Part shown: one piece after another, positions 1 to 13,400 of the stretch
Layout of the letters: every line of letters begins with the position of its first letter
Position numbering within the stretch: position 1 is the stretch's first letter
Source: Rhynochetos jubatus
Taxonomy: Eukaryota > Chordata > Aves > Eurypygiformes > Rhynochetidae
Direction of reading: 5' to 3'
Length of the DNA: 64,000 bases
NCBI GenBank assembly: GCA_027574665.1
Contig: CM050657.1
Coordinates: forward strand, 27,713,408-27,777,407
Made by a program: the position numbers and the translations under genes
Notes under the pieces: generated by a model
What the model saw: the letters and a program-made list of their open reading frames with translations, nothing else
Told to the model about the DNA's origin: nothing
The model's database searches: none

Positions 1-530
1 TTGGGTGATCTTTAGGGGTATTCAAACTATTTGGGAGCCAAAGGCCTAGGCTGCTTGTGGCAGGATCTATATTATGCACAACTTCATGAGAGAAAATGTT
101 TTTTCTTGCAGCAGATGAATTCATGAAGGGTTTTCTTGTTTGTTTTGATTTATGCTGGATGGACATTTGGTTTCATTCTTGCCATCTTTGTTTAATGTAC
201 ATATCTCTGTTTTAATTACTGAATAGCTACATAAACTGCAAAATTTCCATGAGAAGAAGGTAGGGAAATATTTCTTAATATGATGGAGAGGGGAGTTAGG
301 TGTTAGTTACATTAAGCAGAGGAAGGATTTGAATCTGTCTCACCTGCTAAGTGACAGATACAACAGTGCTAGTCAGTAGCTTCCTGTTTCCAAGTAGTGA
401 CATGAGGAGTACTTTCTCATCTTACCAAATTTTCAAATATCTTGAATTTATTGGAACTTCACTATTTGATTAATTTAGAATTGGCTGGGAAAAAAAATTC
501 CCTAGTCCTTGCAGCAACTTCCTCAGTTGA

Positions 531-591
531 TGATAAGATATGCTTATCAGATATGTATATCTGATAAGATATGCTTATCTTATGCTGATAA
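531..591. promoter_or_regulatory. Cluster of GATA-type sites in a palindromic tandem repeat
   Basis: An identical 18-bp unit, TGATAAGATATGCTTATC, occurs at 531-548 and 562-579. The bases between create a perfect 12-bp inverted repeat, CTTATCAGATAT (543-554) and ATATCTGATAAG (557-568), around a two-base loop. Together with TGATAA at 586-591 this gives five GATAA cores in 61 bp, on alternating strands. The sites are seen directly. Use as a GATA-factor element is inference, and simple local duplication is the alternative. Confidence 0.45.
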
Positions 592-3500
592 CTCTCAGTG
601 TGTACAGTTGTATTTAGAATATAGTTTTTAGAGCTGACCAGTAATTAGGCTGTGCTCTGGCTAACCTGTTTACATGCACTTTTGTATATGTGACCATAAA
701 GGTCACTAAGTGCCAGCACAGGTTTTGTCATGAGTCAGTTTCCTGGGGAATGAGAGACTAAGGTGTGGTCCTACCTGGTTCTTTACAGTTCATTAGCCAA
801 GCTTCTCTACCTAATTTCAGTGGCAGTAACAGTATTTTCTACCTTGTGGTTGATTTGTGTGGTTTTATTTATTGATTTTGGGAAAGTGATTTGATGAAGA
901 GCTCTGGATAAATGCAGATGATTTAGGGCTGAGCCAAACCATGAAATTCTTGCTCATGCTAAACTGAGATCATTGAGAACAGACCTCTGCTCCCCAGAGA
1001 GAGACAGAAGATTACCAGCAATATAGTGATTTAGTGATATAGTTTACCAGCGGAACTGCGTGTATGTGTGTGTGGGCTGGACGCATCAACATTTCTTGGA
1101 CGTAGTGTTCTGTGGAAAACCATGACTATGGTGGCCTCTCTACACCCTATCTGCTTGACTTAGTAACACTGAGAGGGTAAATATCCATCTGAGGAAACAA
1201 AGTAAGAAAAACACCTTAGGAAATCTTGGAAAATGCTGTTGTGGTGTCTCTTTGTCTTTTTCCTGGGTAAATTTGGAGAGGGAAAATGAGGTATTTGTGA
1301 TCAACCACTGATTAGAAAAACTAAAAGCAATAGCAGACCAAGGGAGAACATCTGATTTGACTAAAGGAACCATGCTGTCTGAAGTCACTTAGGCTGATTG
1401 AAATAGAGTCTGCTCCCTGGAGTAACCTCCAGAGATCTATCCAAGACCATGTTATCTATTGAAACACAGCAGTCAGGAAATGTAAAATAGGATTATTGAT
1501 TACTTCTTTGTTCTGTACTATTTTCCTTATGTCTTTACCTTATCTTGGTGGGTATTTACATTATCCATAATTCCTGATAGCGTGGCCTAGATAGCAAATG
1601 CTGAACATGTGCAGTGATAACAGTGCTACCGGTCTGGAGACTACCAACTGCTGAAAACAATTACCTTAGCAACAAGGGAATTATCCCTTGTGATTAACTG
1701 CAGGTAGAGTTTGAGCAGGAGAAGGGGCTTCCAGCAAACACTCTCCTTTTGCTTGCGGGAATCAAAATAAAGCAGTTATAAGTCTTTGGCACCTACTGGA
1801 AATTACATAATAGTATGATTATTGAATTTTTGAGGAGCTAGTCAATGTTAGTGTTCACATGGTCCCTCTTAGAAGAAGGCTGATCATGTGTATTAACAAC
1901 ATTATAACAAGGAATTTATTATCTAATAAAGTGGTGGTATTCACACACAACACTATTTGGAAGCAGTTGTTATTTACCTAAATCATCTCATAACCACGCT
2001 GAATGACTTAAAAGTTCATTGAAATGCATTAGTTTGAGCAGCTGGAAACAAGATCTGAAAAACAATCTAAAAGAAAAGCTGTTTGTAGGATCTGCCTTCC
2101 TAAGGGTACATTGTGTTGCATTTCTTCAGTAGCACTGCTCTACCTTCAGTGTGATTGCTGTCTCATCGTGTGTGGTTCTGATAAGTTAATCATGGGGAAA
2201 AATGTATGGATCTATTGTGTGTTGCAGGGGATTAAACCACTTCGTATTGGAGAAAGAAAAAAAGCAGCTAGTCTTTGTCTGATCTTGCTGGGCTGAGTCA
2301 GTTGATCTGATCTGAATTTCTGACCTAATTTTGGTATGGTACTTAGCGATCATGCAGGGAAAATAAGGTTAATGTGCTGATCAGTAGCTAAGAGTAAGCC
2401 ACAATAAGTATGTTGTTATATATATGTTGGGCCTAATTTTTAGACTTTTTTTCTTCATATTTTATATGTCTGGCCTCGCTGCTTGATCATTTTCTGCTCA
2501 GGCGGCTGTGTCTGGACCAAGAGAACATACTGGCATATTGCCCAGAGAGATTAAAAATTGTAAATAAAGTTATGAAGCAGTATCATTTTCACCATCAATA
2601 AAGTTGCAGTACTGCAAGATGCACGTTTGCCGTGCTACAATATCTGCCGTAGGCAGCGTTTCTGGGAACAGAAGGTAGATTTGCCTCAGCTGTTACGGGT
2701 GCCAGGGAAAAGGTGAGTCTCTTGAGTTTACGTAGGGCATCTGTGAGAATAAGCAGTTGCTTTCTGACTCATCCATAATTGAAATACACATATTTAGACA
2801 TTTTATATCCATTATACATAATCTTGTGTGGTTACTTCACCAGTGCTTTTTTTCAATTGTATAAATACAAAAACCTTGGTAAGAAACAAATAATGAACCC
2901 TCCTCTGAAGGCTGAGGCATGTTGCATTAATCATAAGGAGTGGCTGGGCTTGTACACTTTTGCGGGAGATGTAGGCTTTCAAAGTTTTAGCTTCTAGTTT
3001 TTAGCCGTCATTTAAGCTCCTGTTTCTGTTGGGGATGTTGTCATTTCGGTGAAGATGTGACTGCTCTGGTGTAAAGCTGATGGTGTTAAGTGGGCATGAA
3101 TATCTCCCTTCCAAATTTTGGACTTACCCAACAAAATACTTATTTTTACTTCTAATGGTTTCCCTTACTCATAGCTCATTCCCAGCTCTGTGGAAAGCCT
3201 TGTTTCTGCTTGTTGAGGGAAGTATCCAAACAGATGCTGTCAAGAGGAGGAGCTTTTAGGAGCACTGTTCTGTGCTAAAGCTAGCAGAAATGGGCCAGCC
3301 AGCCAGTGGCAGAGCTAAGCTCTTGTAATAAAGAAGGAATTGTAACGAACAGCTGTCGTCCTGACCTCTCATTCCTTTGGCAAAGCAAATATTGAAGAGT
3401 AACCCATCGGCAAAAGTAAGACCATGTTTTTCTCTTGCACTATCTTTTTTAAGGTTGTGGAAGTAGTTGAATTCAGGTATTATCTGTTTTTCTTTAGTTT

Positions 3501-4030
3501 TCTGTAGTTTCTGTCCTTAGGTTCCTTCGTAAACAAGACATGAGTTATGTGTCCTTCAGCTAAAACTTAAGTGTTATCAAGTGTGGGTGACAACAAGCAA
3601 CTCTAAAAATATTTCAATGCATGAGAATATTCACTGCCAAAAGCTGCGTTCAGTTGAGAAAATGTGTGTAATCTCAGAGTATGTGGACATGCTGAGGTGT
3701 TTCTACCAGAAACAAAAATAACCAAAGTAAAATAATAATGTCTTGATATCAGAAAAATACTTTAGGTAAAAGGATGTTTAAAGTACAGATTCTTCTTTTT
3801 CTGAACATTTGCCTGTAGTTGAAATTTTGCATGGTGAACTACAGATTTCAAAATTTGCAGGAATACTTATGTTTACTAGATTAAAATATGCTTACAGCTA
3901 GACCCCAGGAAAAATGTGAAGAGAGTAATAAATATTTCGGATCATGGCAAGGGGCTCGGCTGAAATAGCTGCCAGCATATTGAGATGTTATAAATGACGA
4001 GCTTGTGAACCTGTTGTTATGGATTAGGTG
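592..4030. other. Unique AT-rich intronic sequence
   Basis: I see no exon, repeat family or RNA gene here. There is a short TG run near 1060-1073. The open frames at 1140-1388 (minus) and 2111-2296 and 2779-2997 (plus) show no recognisable domain. Confidence 0.6.
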
Positions 4031-4116
4031 CGTTGGTATGGGGGGTTTTGTGGATTTTTTTTGGTGGCGTTTTGCTTGTTGTTGGTTTTATTTACTTATT
4101 TATTTATTTATTTTTA
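4031..4116 (+). repeat. T/G-rich tract followed by (TTTA)n
   Basis: The first part (4031-4090) is built almost only of T and G. The second (about 4087-4115) is a TTTA tetranucleotide run with one C interruption. Similar T/G tracts recur at 10261, 17600, 19700, 44888 and 48911. Confidence 0.75.
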
Positions 4117-6800
4117 AATTCAAATCTAAGTTCGCTTGGTGAATGTGATTTTTGGATATGAGGTCAGTGGTATGTGCTCCTTTAATCAAAGGGTATGTGT
4201 TATGAGGAAGCTTAACTGTGGCACTGGCTGTTTTCCTTATCTTCCTTCTGGCCATGTTGCACACTCCTTTCATCCTAGATTAAATTACTGCTGTGCTACA
4301 ACCTTTATAGTGGATGTGGCTGATGAGGTGTGATAGAGACTAATTTTAGTATGATTTCAAAACCTTTTTCTCATGACAATATGGTAGAGTCTCTGTTGAA
4401 GTTGGGTTGACACAGAAAGAGTAACATCTTTTTTTTTCATGAAGAGAACAAAAAATGGTTGTGCAGTCAGTGACCTCCAAATGTATTTCTGTTGCATTTC
4501 TAAGTAAACAGATGTGATGATCTCGCCAACAAATCCTCCCTTCCAAATGCTCATATCCATATGGCTGCCTGAATTATTGCCACACTAAATAAACAACAGA
4601 CACAATGCAAACTATATTATATTGCTGTTGCTGTTATTCTGAGAAGTTTTATTTTAGGACAGTCATGCAACAAATGTTATTTAAAATTTACCATAGAGAC
4701 TGATAGTCTGCTTGGTAATCCCAAATACCGAGGTAAAAAAGCAGAAATCATTACCAGTTTGGTATCTACATCTTGACGTTATTTTCAATAAATCTTCCAT
4801 GATTTTAGAACTCCTGCCTACAACTTCTACTCTTTTTCAGGGAATTTATATGATCTCTTCTTTATCATCCCACAAATTGCTCAGGCATACACTGACCCAC
4901 CATATAAGCAGATGCCTTTTTGCTCAGGCAAAAACACATTATAAAAAGACACATTTGCTGTATTTAAAAGCATAATTGGAAGTGTGGGGTCACAGGGAGC
5001 CAAGAATACTTCTAAATGGGTTACAGACTCTTTTCTTGTAACAATCCAGTCTAAGTGGCTCCATGCTATTGGTATTCGCAGGCTGTCTGGCCACCAGTGT
5101 ACGAGTGAACTGGCCTTGCTCCAATTCCATTTGGGCATGTGTTCACATACAACCTACAGGCTTGTGCCTGCTTGGCAGCCTGAGTCATTCTGGAGGAGGT
5201 CTGTTGTACCGCTGAGACGTGGTCCTTGGCATACCATTGCTGGAAGGTGCTGGGGGCTATGGACCTTAGTGTCCAGTTTTTAGTCATTTGTTCCCATTCC
5301 TCTTTTATTTCTAGGTTGTGTTTTTTTCCTCACTATCTCTTTATTACTCTTTAACTATAGGATGTGGTGTTGGAATTTTAACCTGGCAGTTAAAATTATC
5401 CAACACTGCCTCTAACCAAAAAGCCTCCCTTAGCAAGACAGAGGTGCATATAGAGCTGTGGGGGAGTAGATATGTTGCACAACCCTCTAGATTTCTGGTG
5501 GTGCTGCTATTTCCAGTCAAAGATTTGCATTTGCTTGAAAAATGTCTTGAAGTATATTATGAAATTGCATAGAGCAGAGCAGAAATAAATAAAAACTGTT
5601 ATTGTGAAGACTGGATTAAAAAAAAAAAGGTCTGTTTTGAAGCATGCCCATATAGAGTCTTTATAACTAATCTAAGTTAGACTTCACTAATGGAGAAATA
5701 CATTCAGGAAAACAGCACAATTAATGTGCTGTGTAACATTAATAAAGCCTAGCCCAGGACTGATGACAAAACTGAAGCATTGATCTGTTGTGGTTCAAGG
5801 CTTCCAGTAACTAAAACATGCTCTTGTCAGGTGCCAGTGAACTTCAGCACAATGTTGTAATTGCCTGTGACCTGAATTAAGAACTCGTGTTACAACCTGA
5901 AGGAGAGATGCTTGTACAGAAGACGTGCAGAAAGTACTCTCATGACCCATAAGCAGAAAAATTGCAGCTAGCTGCACTTCTACACATGCACACATACAGA
6001 TTCATCCCCCTGTCTTTGGAAATTCTGGCCAAACTGTCTGCTTAGACACTGTGAACACACAGCACTGGTCTGAGAACCCAGCAGAACTGAAGGTCTGTGC
6101 TAGCATTAGAATAAAAGGTGTGAATCTTTCTGTGCTTTCAGGAAAATCTATTATTTAACAATACCTGTGCATGAAGTTGAAGAAAAACAAACATGCTCTT
6201 TACGCAGAACAGCTCAGTGCATTGCTTTTTCCAGGGCCATAAATCATGTCTGTATTTTGCTGTCATTAATAATAATTAAGATTACTTTATGCCCCACCCA
6301 GCTGGCAGGCATTCATTTCCTTTGCATGTTCTCCCTCTCAGCACCCCTCTGACAGGCTGCAGTGCTTTTATTTATATATTTTTCATTCACAGGAAAACAC
6401 AAACATGGTATGGAGCTCGATAATTTAATTGGGGTATTTATTTTTTTAGCTTAAAGAAGAGAGTCGGCTCTTGGGCATACCCCTGAAAGCAGAGAATGTC
6501 AGTACAGACCACCTCTGCAACAGAATCATCTGGTGATGGGTGCCTTGTTGCTGAGTTATGCTAGATCAGTGCCTGAAATTTGTATGGAAACAGGAATGTG
6601 CATGTGCACTGATTAGATTTTTATGCGATTGGATTAAAAAGGGAGTAAGGAGAGATTAGAGAAGAAATGGATTGCAGAGATATTACTAGCTGTGGGGTTT
6701 ATAGTTAATTTGAGACTCCGTTTATTTTTCCTTCTGGCTTTCCACTCTAATTTGACTTGTAATTCTAAGTGAAATCAGTTTAAAATTATTTAAACACCCC
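4117..6800. other. Unique intronic sequence
   Basis: Nothing recognisable is present. Several overlapping open frames of 65-99 residues lie on both strands between 4712 and 5572, none with a known domain. An 11-base A run sits at 5618-5628. Confidence 0.55.
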
Positions 6801-6810
6801 CCCACCCCCC
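6797..6810. repeat. C-rich tract
   Basis: Seven C, one A and six C in a row. It borders the CpG-enriched patch that begins at 6855. Confidence 0.8.
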
Positions 6811-6854
6811 AAACACAAAAATAACCCAGACTATCCAACCAAAAAGAACCCCAC

Positions 6855-7058
6855 CGTGTGGAGTGTCCCCTCAGCACAGCGCCTTCATCAACAGCATGGA
6901 GCCAGCAGCCACATCCTGTGTCGAGATGCCGTGGCGGCGCTGGCGTGGGGCTCAGCCCTCTTAGGGGTTGGCATTGTTGAGCACTGCTGGGGGCAAACAC
7001 GTCAGCTCCCCGTGTGCGCTGCCAGGAGCCTGCCGATGAGCAAAGTGGGCTGGTTTCG
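6855..7058. other. Small CpG-enriched patch
   Basis: Twelve CpG dinucleotides fall in about 204 bp (6855, 6880, 6922, 6930, 6935, 6938, 6944, 7000, 7011, 7017, 7033, 7057) inside a CpG-poor, AT-rich intron. The densest part is GTGGCGGCGCTGGCGTGG at 6931-6948. It is too small for a classical CpG island. It also shows open frames on both strands, as GC-rich DNA tends to. Confidence 0.5.
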
Positions 7059-8040
7059 TCCCACAGAAGGCAGTCATAAGTGGAATTGGGTTTTATTTTT
7101 ATATTTTATTGCATAGTACCCAAGGACCCCGAATGGAAATTAGATTCCTCTGAAAGACTAACCCAGTGCACACACAGAGCGCCAAGACAGAGCTGAAATT
7201 GTACCCAACAGGTGACTAAAGGGACAGCTGAAGAGTTAGGGGACTGCTCATTTCCTTCCCTGTATTAGTGCAGCAAAGAACCAAGTGGAGTGTATCCCCA
7301 GTGGCTGTGATGAATCGCACCCAGCAGCACTCTGAAAGCTAGAGAGAAAGAAACGCTTCCCACAGACCTTGGCAGATGCTTCTGGAACGTGTCAAGATTG
7401 AGAGGGTCGCAGTCAGCTAAAACCCACACGCCAACAAGCGTGTTACTTGACAAAACTGTAACATTTTAAAAGATCAAAAATGAAAGTAACTGTAGGGTTT
7501 ACCATAAATTAATAAGATTTACCTGAATTTAATCCATTTCTCCTTTTGGTGGATTGTATAGGGTGTATCTCACTAGTAGATCCTCTGCTAGCTGAGGGCA
7601 CTTTAGTTATTAAGTTGAGATCACATGTTAGGAGCCATTAAGCGAATTGCTTTGTACAGCCTTTCCCTGAATGCTAGGGCAAACGCAGTATTTCATACCC
7701 TTAGCTAATTTCATGCTGTAATTTAATTTCTGAAACATACTTTTAATTGAATCTTTAAAGACAAAAGGAAACTGCTGAGTCCTTTAGTGTTGCAAAAGAG
7801 ATTTTTTAAAAATGGAGCCCATCTAGAGAATGATCTTCTATAATTAAACACAAAGTTTGTTTTGCTTCTCTGCATGCAGCTATGGAGAAGCAAATTCCTG
7901 CTGTCTGCAGGAAGCTCAGGGCTGAAAGAGAGGTATTGGGGAATGTGAGAAGCTATTTATCTTATGCTCAGTTTTAACTCTGACACGAGACAATCCCACA
8001 GCTCTCCACAATGTGCAAGTCTGAATAAGTAAACAAAGAG
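7059..8040. other. Unique intronic sequence
   Basis: No recognisable gene or repeat. The open frame on the minus strand at 7265-7453 has no known domain. Confidence 0.55.
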
Positions 8041-8043
8041 GGT

Positions 8044-8406
8044 CTAATTAAAAAATTAGTCTGCTAACACCAAAATCATATTAGTAGGAGCTCTGACTAG
8101 TGATCTCATTTCTCTAATTTTTGGTAATGAGATGAGCTTGAGAGAGATGTCAGCAACTTTGTAATAAACAAAACCAAGTAGCACAACAAAATCAATTATT
8201 TGCATCTTGAAACTGCAACCAATCTTTTAGTGGTTAGATTCTGATATTCATCTTCCATAAGCAGAGAGATTCAAAGTAGTTTCAGTAAAAATCCAGATAA
8301 TCTGTTGTGCGATTTTGTTACGGGAGGAACATCTTGATTGGATCAGTAGTCATGCAGGCCTTCAATTTTATGGACATGCAATTAAAAATAATAATTAACA
8401 CTAACT
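8044..8406. promoter_or_regulatory. Homeodomain/POU motif-rich stretch, possible conserved element
   Basis: It begins with the inverted pair CTAATT (8044-8049) and AATTAG (8054-8059) around AAAA. It contains a perfect octamer ATTTGCAT at 8198-8205 and ends with a run of ATTAA-type cores (about 8380-8400). Such density resembles conserved developmental enhancers, but AT-rich DNA produces these cores often. Conservation cannot be judged from one sequence. Confidence 0.25.
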
Positions 8407-10260
8407 GTAGCCCACCCTAATGGAGAGGAAATCCTGCAGCATCACTTTGTGGTTTAGTATTCCGATTCCTTTAAATCAGCAAGGGATTTGCAATGGAGAT
8501 TCTCCCTTTTATTGCTATTGGAGAAAAACCCATGATACACAGTGGAAGTGAAACGTGTATGGGGACATGAGGAATGTAAGTGGAGCAAGAAGCATAAGGC
8601 TAAAGAGAAGGATCTGAGATTAACCCATAAAGCCCCAACACAGTATCTTTTCATAAAGGGAAAGAAAAAAAGCAACATCTTGTTCTTTACGTGCTGGGAG
8701 AGCTCTGTGCTTCCAGACGCCCTGAGTTGGTAGTAATTACAGGCATGAATGGTGCTGTAGGTTTTGAGACCAGCCCCATGTAAGTGATGGAAGACTTTGG
8801 AAGCCAGTGTAGGGGTGGGGGGAATTCATTTGGCTTTAACTCATATTTAATTTTGATTTGGTTTTCACGCTGGAAGGAATCACTGAGACAAACAATTGTC
8901 TTTTCAATACAGGTTATCTCTTTTCAAGCACTTCTACCAAAAGCATGGAGACAAAGGGCTACTTCTATTAAAAATTCCAATTGCATTGAGGTCTGCCTGC
9001 TTTTACGTCATTGCTCAGAGGCTCAGGCACTCACACTTTATGGCTAGGATCCTTGTAATTTTTTGCTTGAAGGTTGTTTTGTTCTCTAGTGTCAGAAATT
9101 ATTTCAGGACATAGATACCTTTTCTCTTGGAGCTGTAGCACACACGAACATCAATTGAATATGTATTAAATGCTGAAGGTCAAGGTATGCCAAAGGTCTT
9201 TGGGCACTTCACAGTAGACCCTGGCACCATAGTGAGGTTCCTAAAATTGCAGGAAAGGTGTTCCTTGCTGGCACTGACCTCGGTCAGGTAAAACAGCCCT
9301 GTGGCTGCCTCTACAGGAACAGAATCATCTCCCTAGACCTGGCTCTGGGTTGCAAGTAGCTCCAGCCATATCCTGTCGCCAAGGTGGGAATGGCAGTTCA
9401 CCCGATGCTGGTCTTCACCTGTTGTATTAGCAAGCTGCTTAATTTTGGTACCAGCTGTTAAAACTCTGATGATACGTTTCCAACATCAGAAACATCTTTT
9501 ACAAGAATCCCTCATGTTGACCGTTAGCCTGTGGATTACCACATTAAAAAAAAAGCTATGATGAATTTTAGAGTTGGTTTGGCATGTTTTTTTGTTATTC
9601 CACTGGAACAGTTATCCCCTATTCCTCTCTCTCTACTGGTTATGTGTTTTGTCTCTACCCTGTGTTTTGAGGGCTGAAGCAGAAATACAATTTTCAGTGT
9701 ATGTAAATGGAAAAGTATACTGAAATTCATGTACTGCAAGATATGCCAAATATAGAGCTGCTTTCAAAGGCTGAACTGATAGTGTTTGTCTTACATGCCT
9801 ATTGTTTTGAGATTAAAAGTTTTTAATCAGCGTATCACAAACACTAATTAACAGGTAATTTAAATGGTTTCAGCTTTACATCTGAAATGCTGTGCTAAGC
9901 AAAAAGCAGCTTTTTTTCCCTAGGAAATCTTATTCCTGCATTGGTAATCTGAATTTTGCTACGTCTGTGTTGAAGCAGCTCAAGAACTGCATATGTACTT
10001 GCCATGGCAACCCCTGTATCACATGACACACACGCTAGTTCAGCCAAAGAGCTTCATGGCTTATTAAACAGGCACACACAAACCCAGACACGCACCATTT
10101 GGCCATGTGACTGCTTTAGCCCTGGCAGCTTTTTAAAGGGAAACTGTGTTTGAGCATCCTCGTGTTTTCATCAGCATCATCCTGCCCGAGTTCTTTCCTC
10201 TCCTCTTTGATTCTGTCCTGAGTTTATAAAAAATATGATGGTTGAGGAGACTTTTCTTAT
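8407..10260. other. Unique intronic sequence
   Basis: I see nothing recognisable. Open frames of 60-87 residues near 8454-9114 and 9536-9739 carry no known domain. Confidence 0.55.
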
Positions 10261-10472
10261 AGGTTTGTTGGTTTTGGTTGGGGTTTTGTTGGTTTTTTTT
10301 CAATTAGAAATTAAGGATCTCTTTGGTGCAGCTGAGTGAACAATATACTGCTTTTTGGACACATTTTCTGCTGTCACCTCCTGTGGGCTTTTACTAGGTT
10401 TCAGGAAAGTAGATGAGGACAGAGAAAAACCAACCAACAACAACAAAACCCCCAGCCAAACAAAACCCCCTG
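10261..10472. repeat. Inverted pair of T/G-rich and A/C-rich tracts
   Basis: A T/G-only tract (10261-10300) is followed about 130 bp later by an A/C-rich tract (10427-10472) on the same strand. They share a perfect 12-bp inverted match, GGGGTTTTGTTG (10280-10291) and CAACAAAACCCC (10441-10452), inside longer imperfect complementarity. A transcript could fold these arms together. Two independent tracts in opposite orientation are the simpler alternative. Confidence 0.55.
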
Positions 10473-13400
10473 TTCTATTCCAGTATCGACAAAGCATTCC
10501 CCAAAACATTTTCCTGAAAAACACCTTTGCTCCTTAGCACACCTTCTCTTAGACCTGATGGTGATGAGGAGAATGATCTCTGTCTCCTCATCCAGCAAAA
10601 TGCAGCCTGATGCAAGCTTTTTCTAACTTTACTTGCTCAAGCAAATTTATATGCGGCACTTGATTAGCAAATCTGAGTGTCTGCATCCTTAAGGAATGGC
10701 TAGTGGTGAGCCACGAGAAGTGAAGAGGTGGGGCTGGAGTTGAGCAAGCGTGTCTGTCTACACCTTAATGTTCCCAAAGGGAAGGAGAACGGCAGAAATA
10801 CAGTCTTACCCAGATTCCATTGCTGAAGGGCAGGCGTAGCGTATGCTGCTGGTGGTGTCATCTCTACTGCCCATGGGCACTGCTCCTGAGGAGAAGAACA
10901 CTTGTAGGCTCAGAGAGGAGCTGCTGGAAAACTGATCCTTCAGCAAAAAACCCAGCTTGTAATGGAGAGGAATTCCTTTCCCATTCTGTTTCCCTCTCCC
11001 TTATCGGATGCCTGACTCATGATGTGGTTTTTCTTTCTCACCTAGTTGGAACCTGGGTTTTTTGTGGCAAGCACACCTCACCAGGTGCCTGACTAAAGTG
11101 CAGAACTCTCTGTGAAGCACCATAATATTGTGAAAAATCTGTATTAGTCTTAGGGATCTTTTCAGCAGCAATTACTCATTTTAGTCTCCTACGTCTGCTG
11201 TATAGATGCAATTTATCAAGCATTATAGAGACCAATGCTCATGTCCATGTGCTGAAATTAATAATTTCTGTGATTTATATAGATACTTTTGAACTTAAGG
11301 AAAATCTGTCTTCCATATCTGGTTCTAGTCTGTCAGATTTTCATCTTCATTTCCCAACTACTCAGTGAAGGTGCAAAAACTTACAATTAGTGCTATTAGT
11401 GAAAGGCTGCTGGTGCCTTGTGTTCTGTTTCAAATGAGTTTGTTGTTTGGTTACCATTTTGGAGATCATCCATGATAAAGGAGCAATAACCTGCTTTGGG
11501 GTTTAATTTAGAGAGGTACCTGTAAATAAATTGACCATTAACAGTGTTATGTTCATTATTAGGGACACAGATAAGAAAGGTGCGCTCTCTGAAGTATGTA
11601 TGCATGCATCTCTGCCAGCGATTGTGCAAGGATTCTAATGCAAAATCAGCATTTGAGTAGGGAGACATGGTAAGATGGTGTGTAATAAAAAGTCATTTGG
11701 CAGGATACAGTATTTTATGTTACTGTTGTAACTGTATTTTATGGCAGTACTGATGGCTCAGCATCTTTAACTACTTTGTTAGTAATACCTGCCCTGATAT
11801 TATTAAGAGGGAAGGAGAACTTAGAGATCGTTTCTTTCCCCATAAGGCACTGAACAAAGGCCCTGCCCACTCCACTGCAATGTAGTGAAGGCTTTTACAA
11901 CCGCTCCTAGAAGTCTGCTACTGCTGCGTAGTCCCTGGGTCTGCATAAGTGGCACCATTGTTTCCCCTTTTGTGTGCAGTGAAAGAACCTGCTTTTCAGA
12001 ATTCTTTCATGCCTACAAGTGGGATTGCATATTCAGAGATTACCAAAATCAAATCTTTTCTGAATAACTGGCCCAAGATTCTTGTCGATCTCAGAATTTC
12101 AGTTTTCGTTTCTTCAGTTAAATAATTGGGAGTTTTGTAATCTAAAGGTTTGTATTTAAACCACAGGTTTCTGTACTGTGTTTGCTTGCAGCTACAGCAG
12201 TGGAAAAGGCTATTTAGGCTCATGACAAAATATTTTGACTAGCCTCTTCTTACTTACTCATTTGTTTGTCCTCAGTATACGTTTATTGTGAATTGTCTTC
12301 CCGAAAGTTCATAAGCAAGATGGTGCTTTCACTAGCTGATCTTTGCTGTTCCTTAAGGATGGGCTGATCCAGGAGGTTCTATACAAAAGGGGTTTGTCAG
12401 ACTGGGTCTAAAATTTGTGGAAATAATGTCATTACCAGAATACATCAGAAAAAAAAAAGCATCCAATAACTTCACTGCAAGACTGTTGAGGTTGCTAAGA
12501 GACAGAATGTAATTATCTGCCAATTTGTTTACCATTCCCAAACATTTAGAAGGGTGAGAGCTGTGGACTGCCCTTAATTCTAAACTATGTGCAAAATAAA
12601 CCAAATGCATTTTGTTGTCAAATGCAATTTTAAGAAGGGCATTTGAAAATTACACGAGAGCTTTAAGTTTGACCTTTAAGGTTTTTTTTCCAAATGTATA
12701 ATATCGGTTATATTAATTTCTCTCTCACTCCTGAAGTCTACATACATTGCATGTATTTTAACTGATAATACAGGAATTGTGGAAAAATGAAATATAGAAA
12801 CGTATTTTTTGCTAGTAAAGACTTACAGATACGCTTTCTTTAAAATGACAGGTTCTTACTTTACCAGTAGCAGTGTGCAGCGTTTCTGTATTATGATTCC
12901 ATTATTGATGAATACTGATGTGAATTTAAGGTTGACCAGCATGAGTCATTGCCTCATTTCATGTTTCTCTTACTAAAATGTTTTCTGTTGTGCTTGCACT
13001 CTAAGTACTGCAATTTATTTTGGGTGCAAACTAAGTTGGTGCCACAATGAAGTTTACATTTCTCTGTGTCACTGTGGCTGTTATGCAGACAGTGTAAGAT
13101 TTATGCCATCCTAAGCTATTCATGTTCTTGGTTTTAAGGGCATTCATCTGTTAAGTTAAGTACAGGCAATAAAAAGAGAGAAGCAGAGGATTCTCCCCCT
13201 GTTTTCAGAATGGTGACATCTTCCATAGCTTTTTCTTTAATGGAAATAAAGATTCATTTTTAGCTAATGTGAAACACTAGCTGTAAAATTGAAGAACTCA
13301 CCACAAAACTGAAGGAATAAGCACTTCTGACCAGCGTAATGTAAGCTCAAATCCGATTTGGTATTCGGTTAGTAGCTCTGACACTGTAGTGCTGAAGTAT

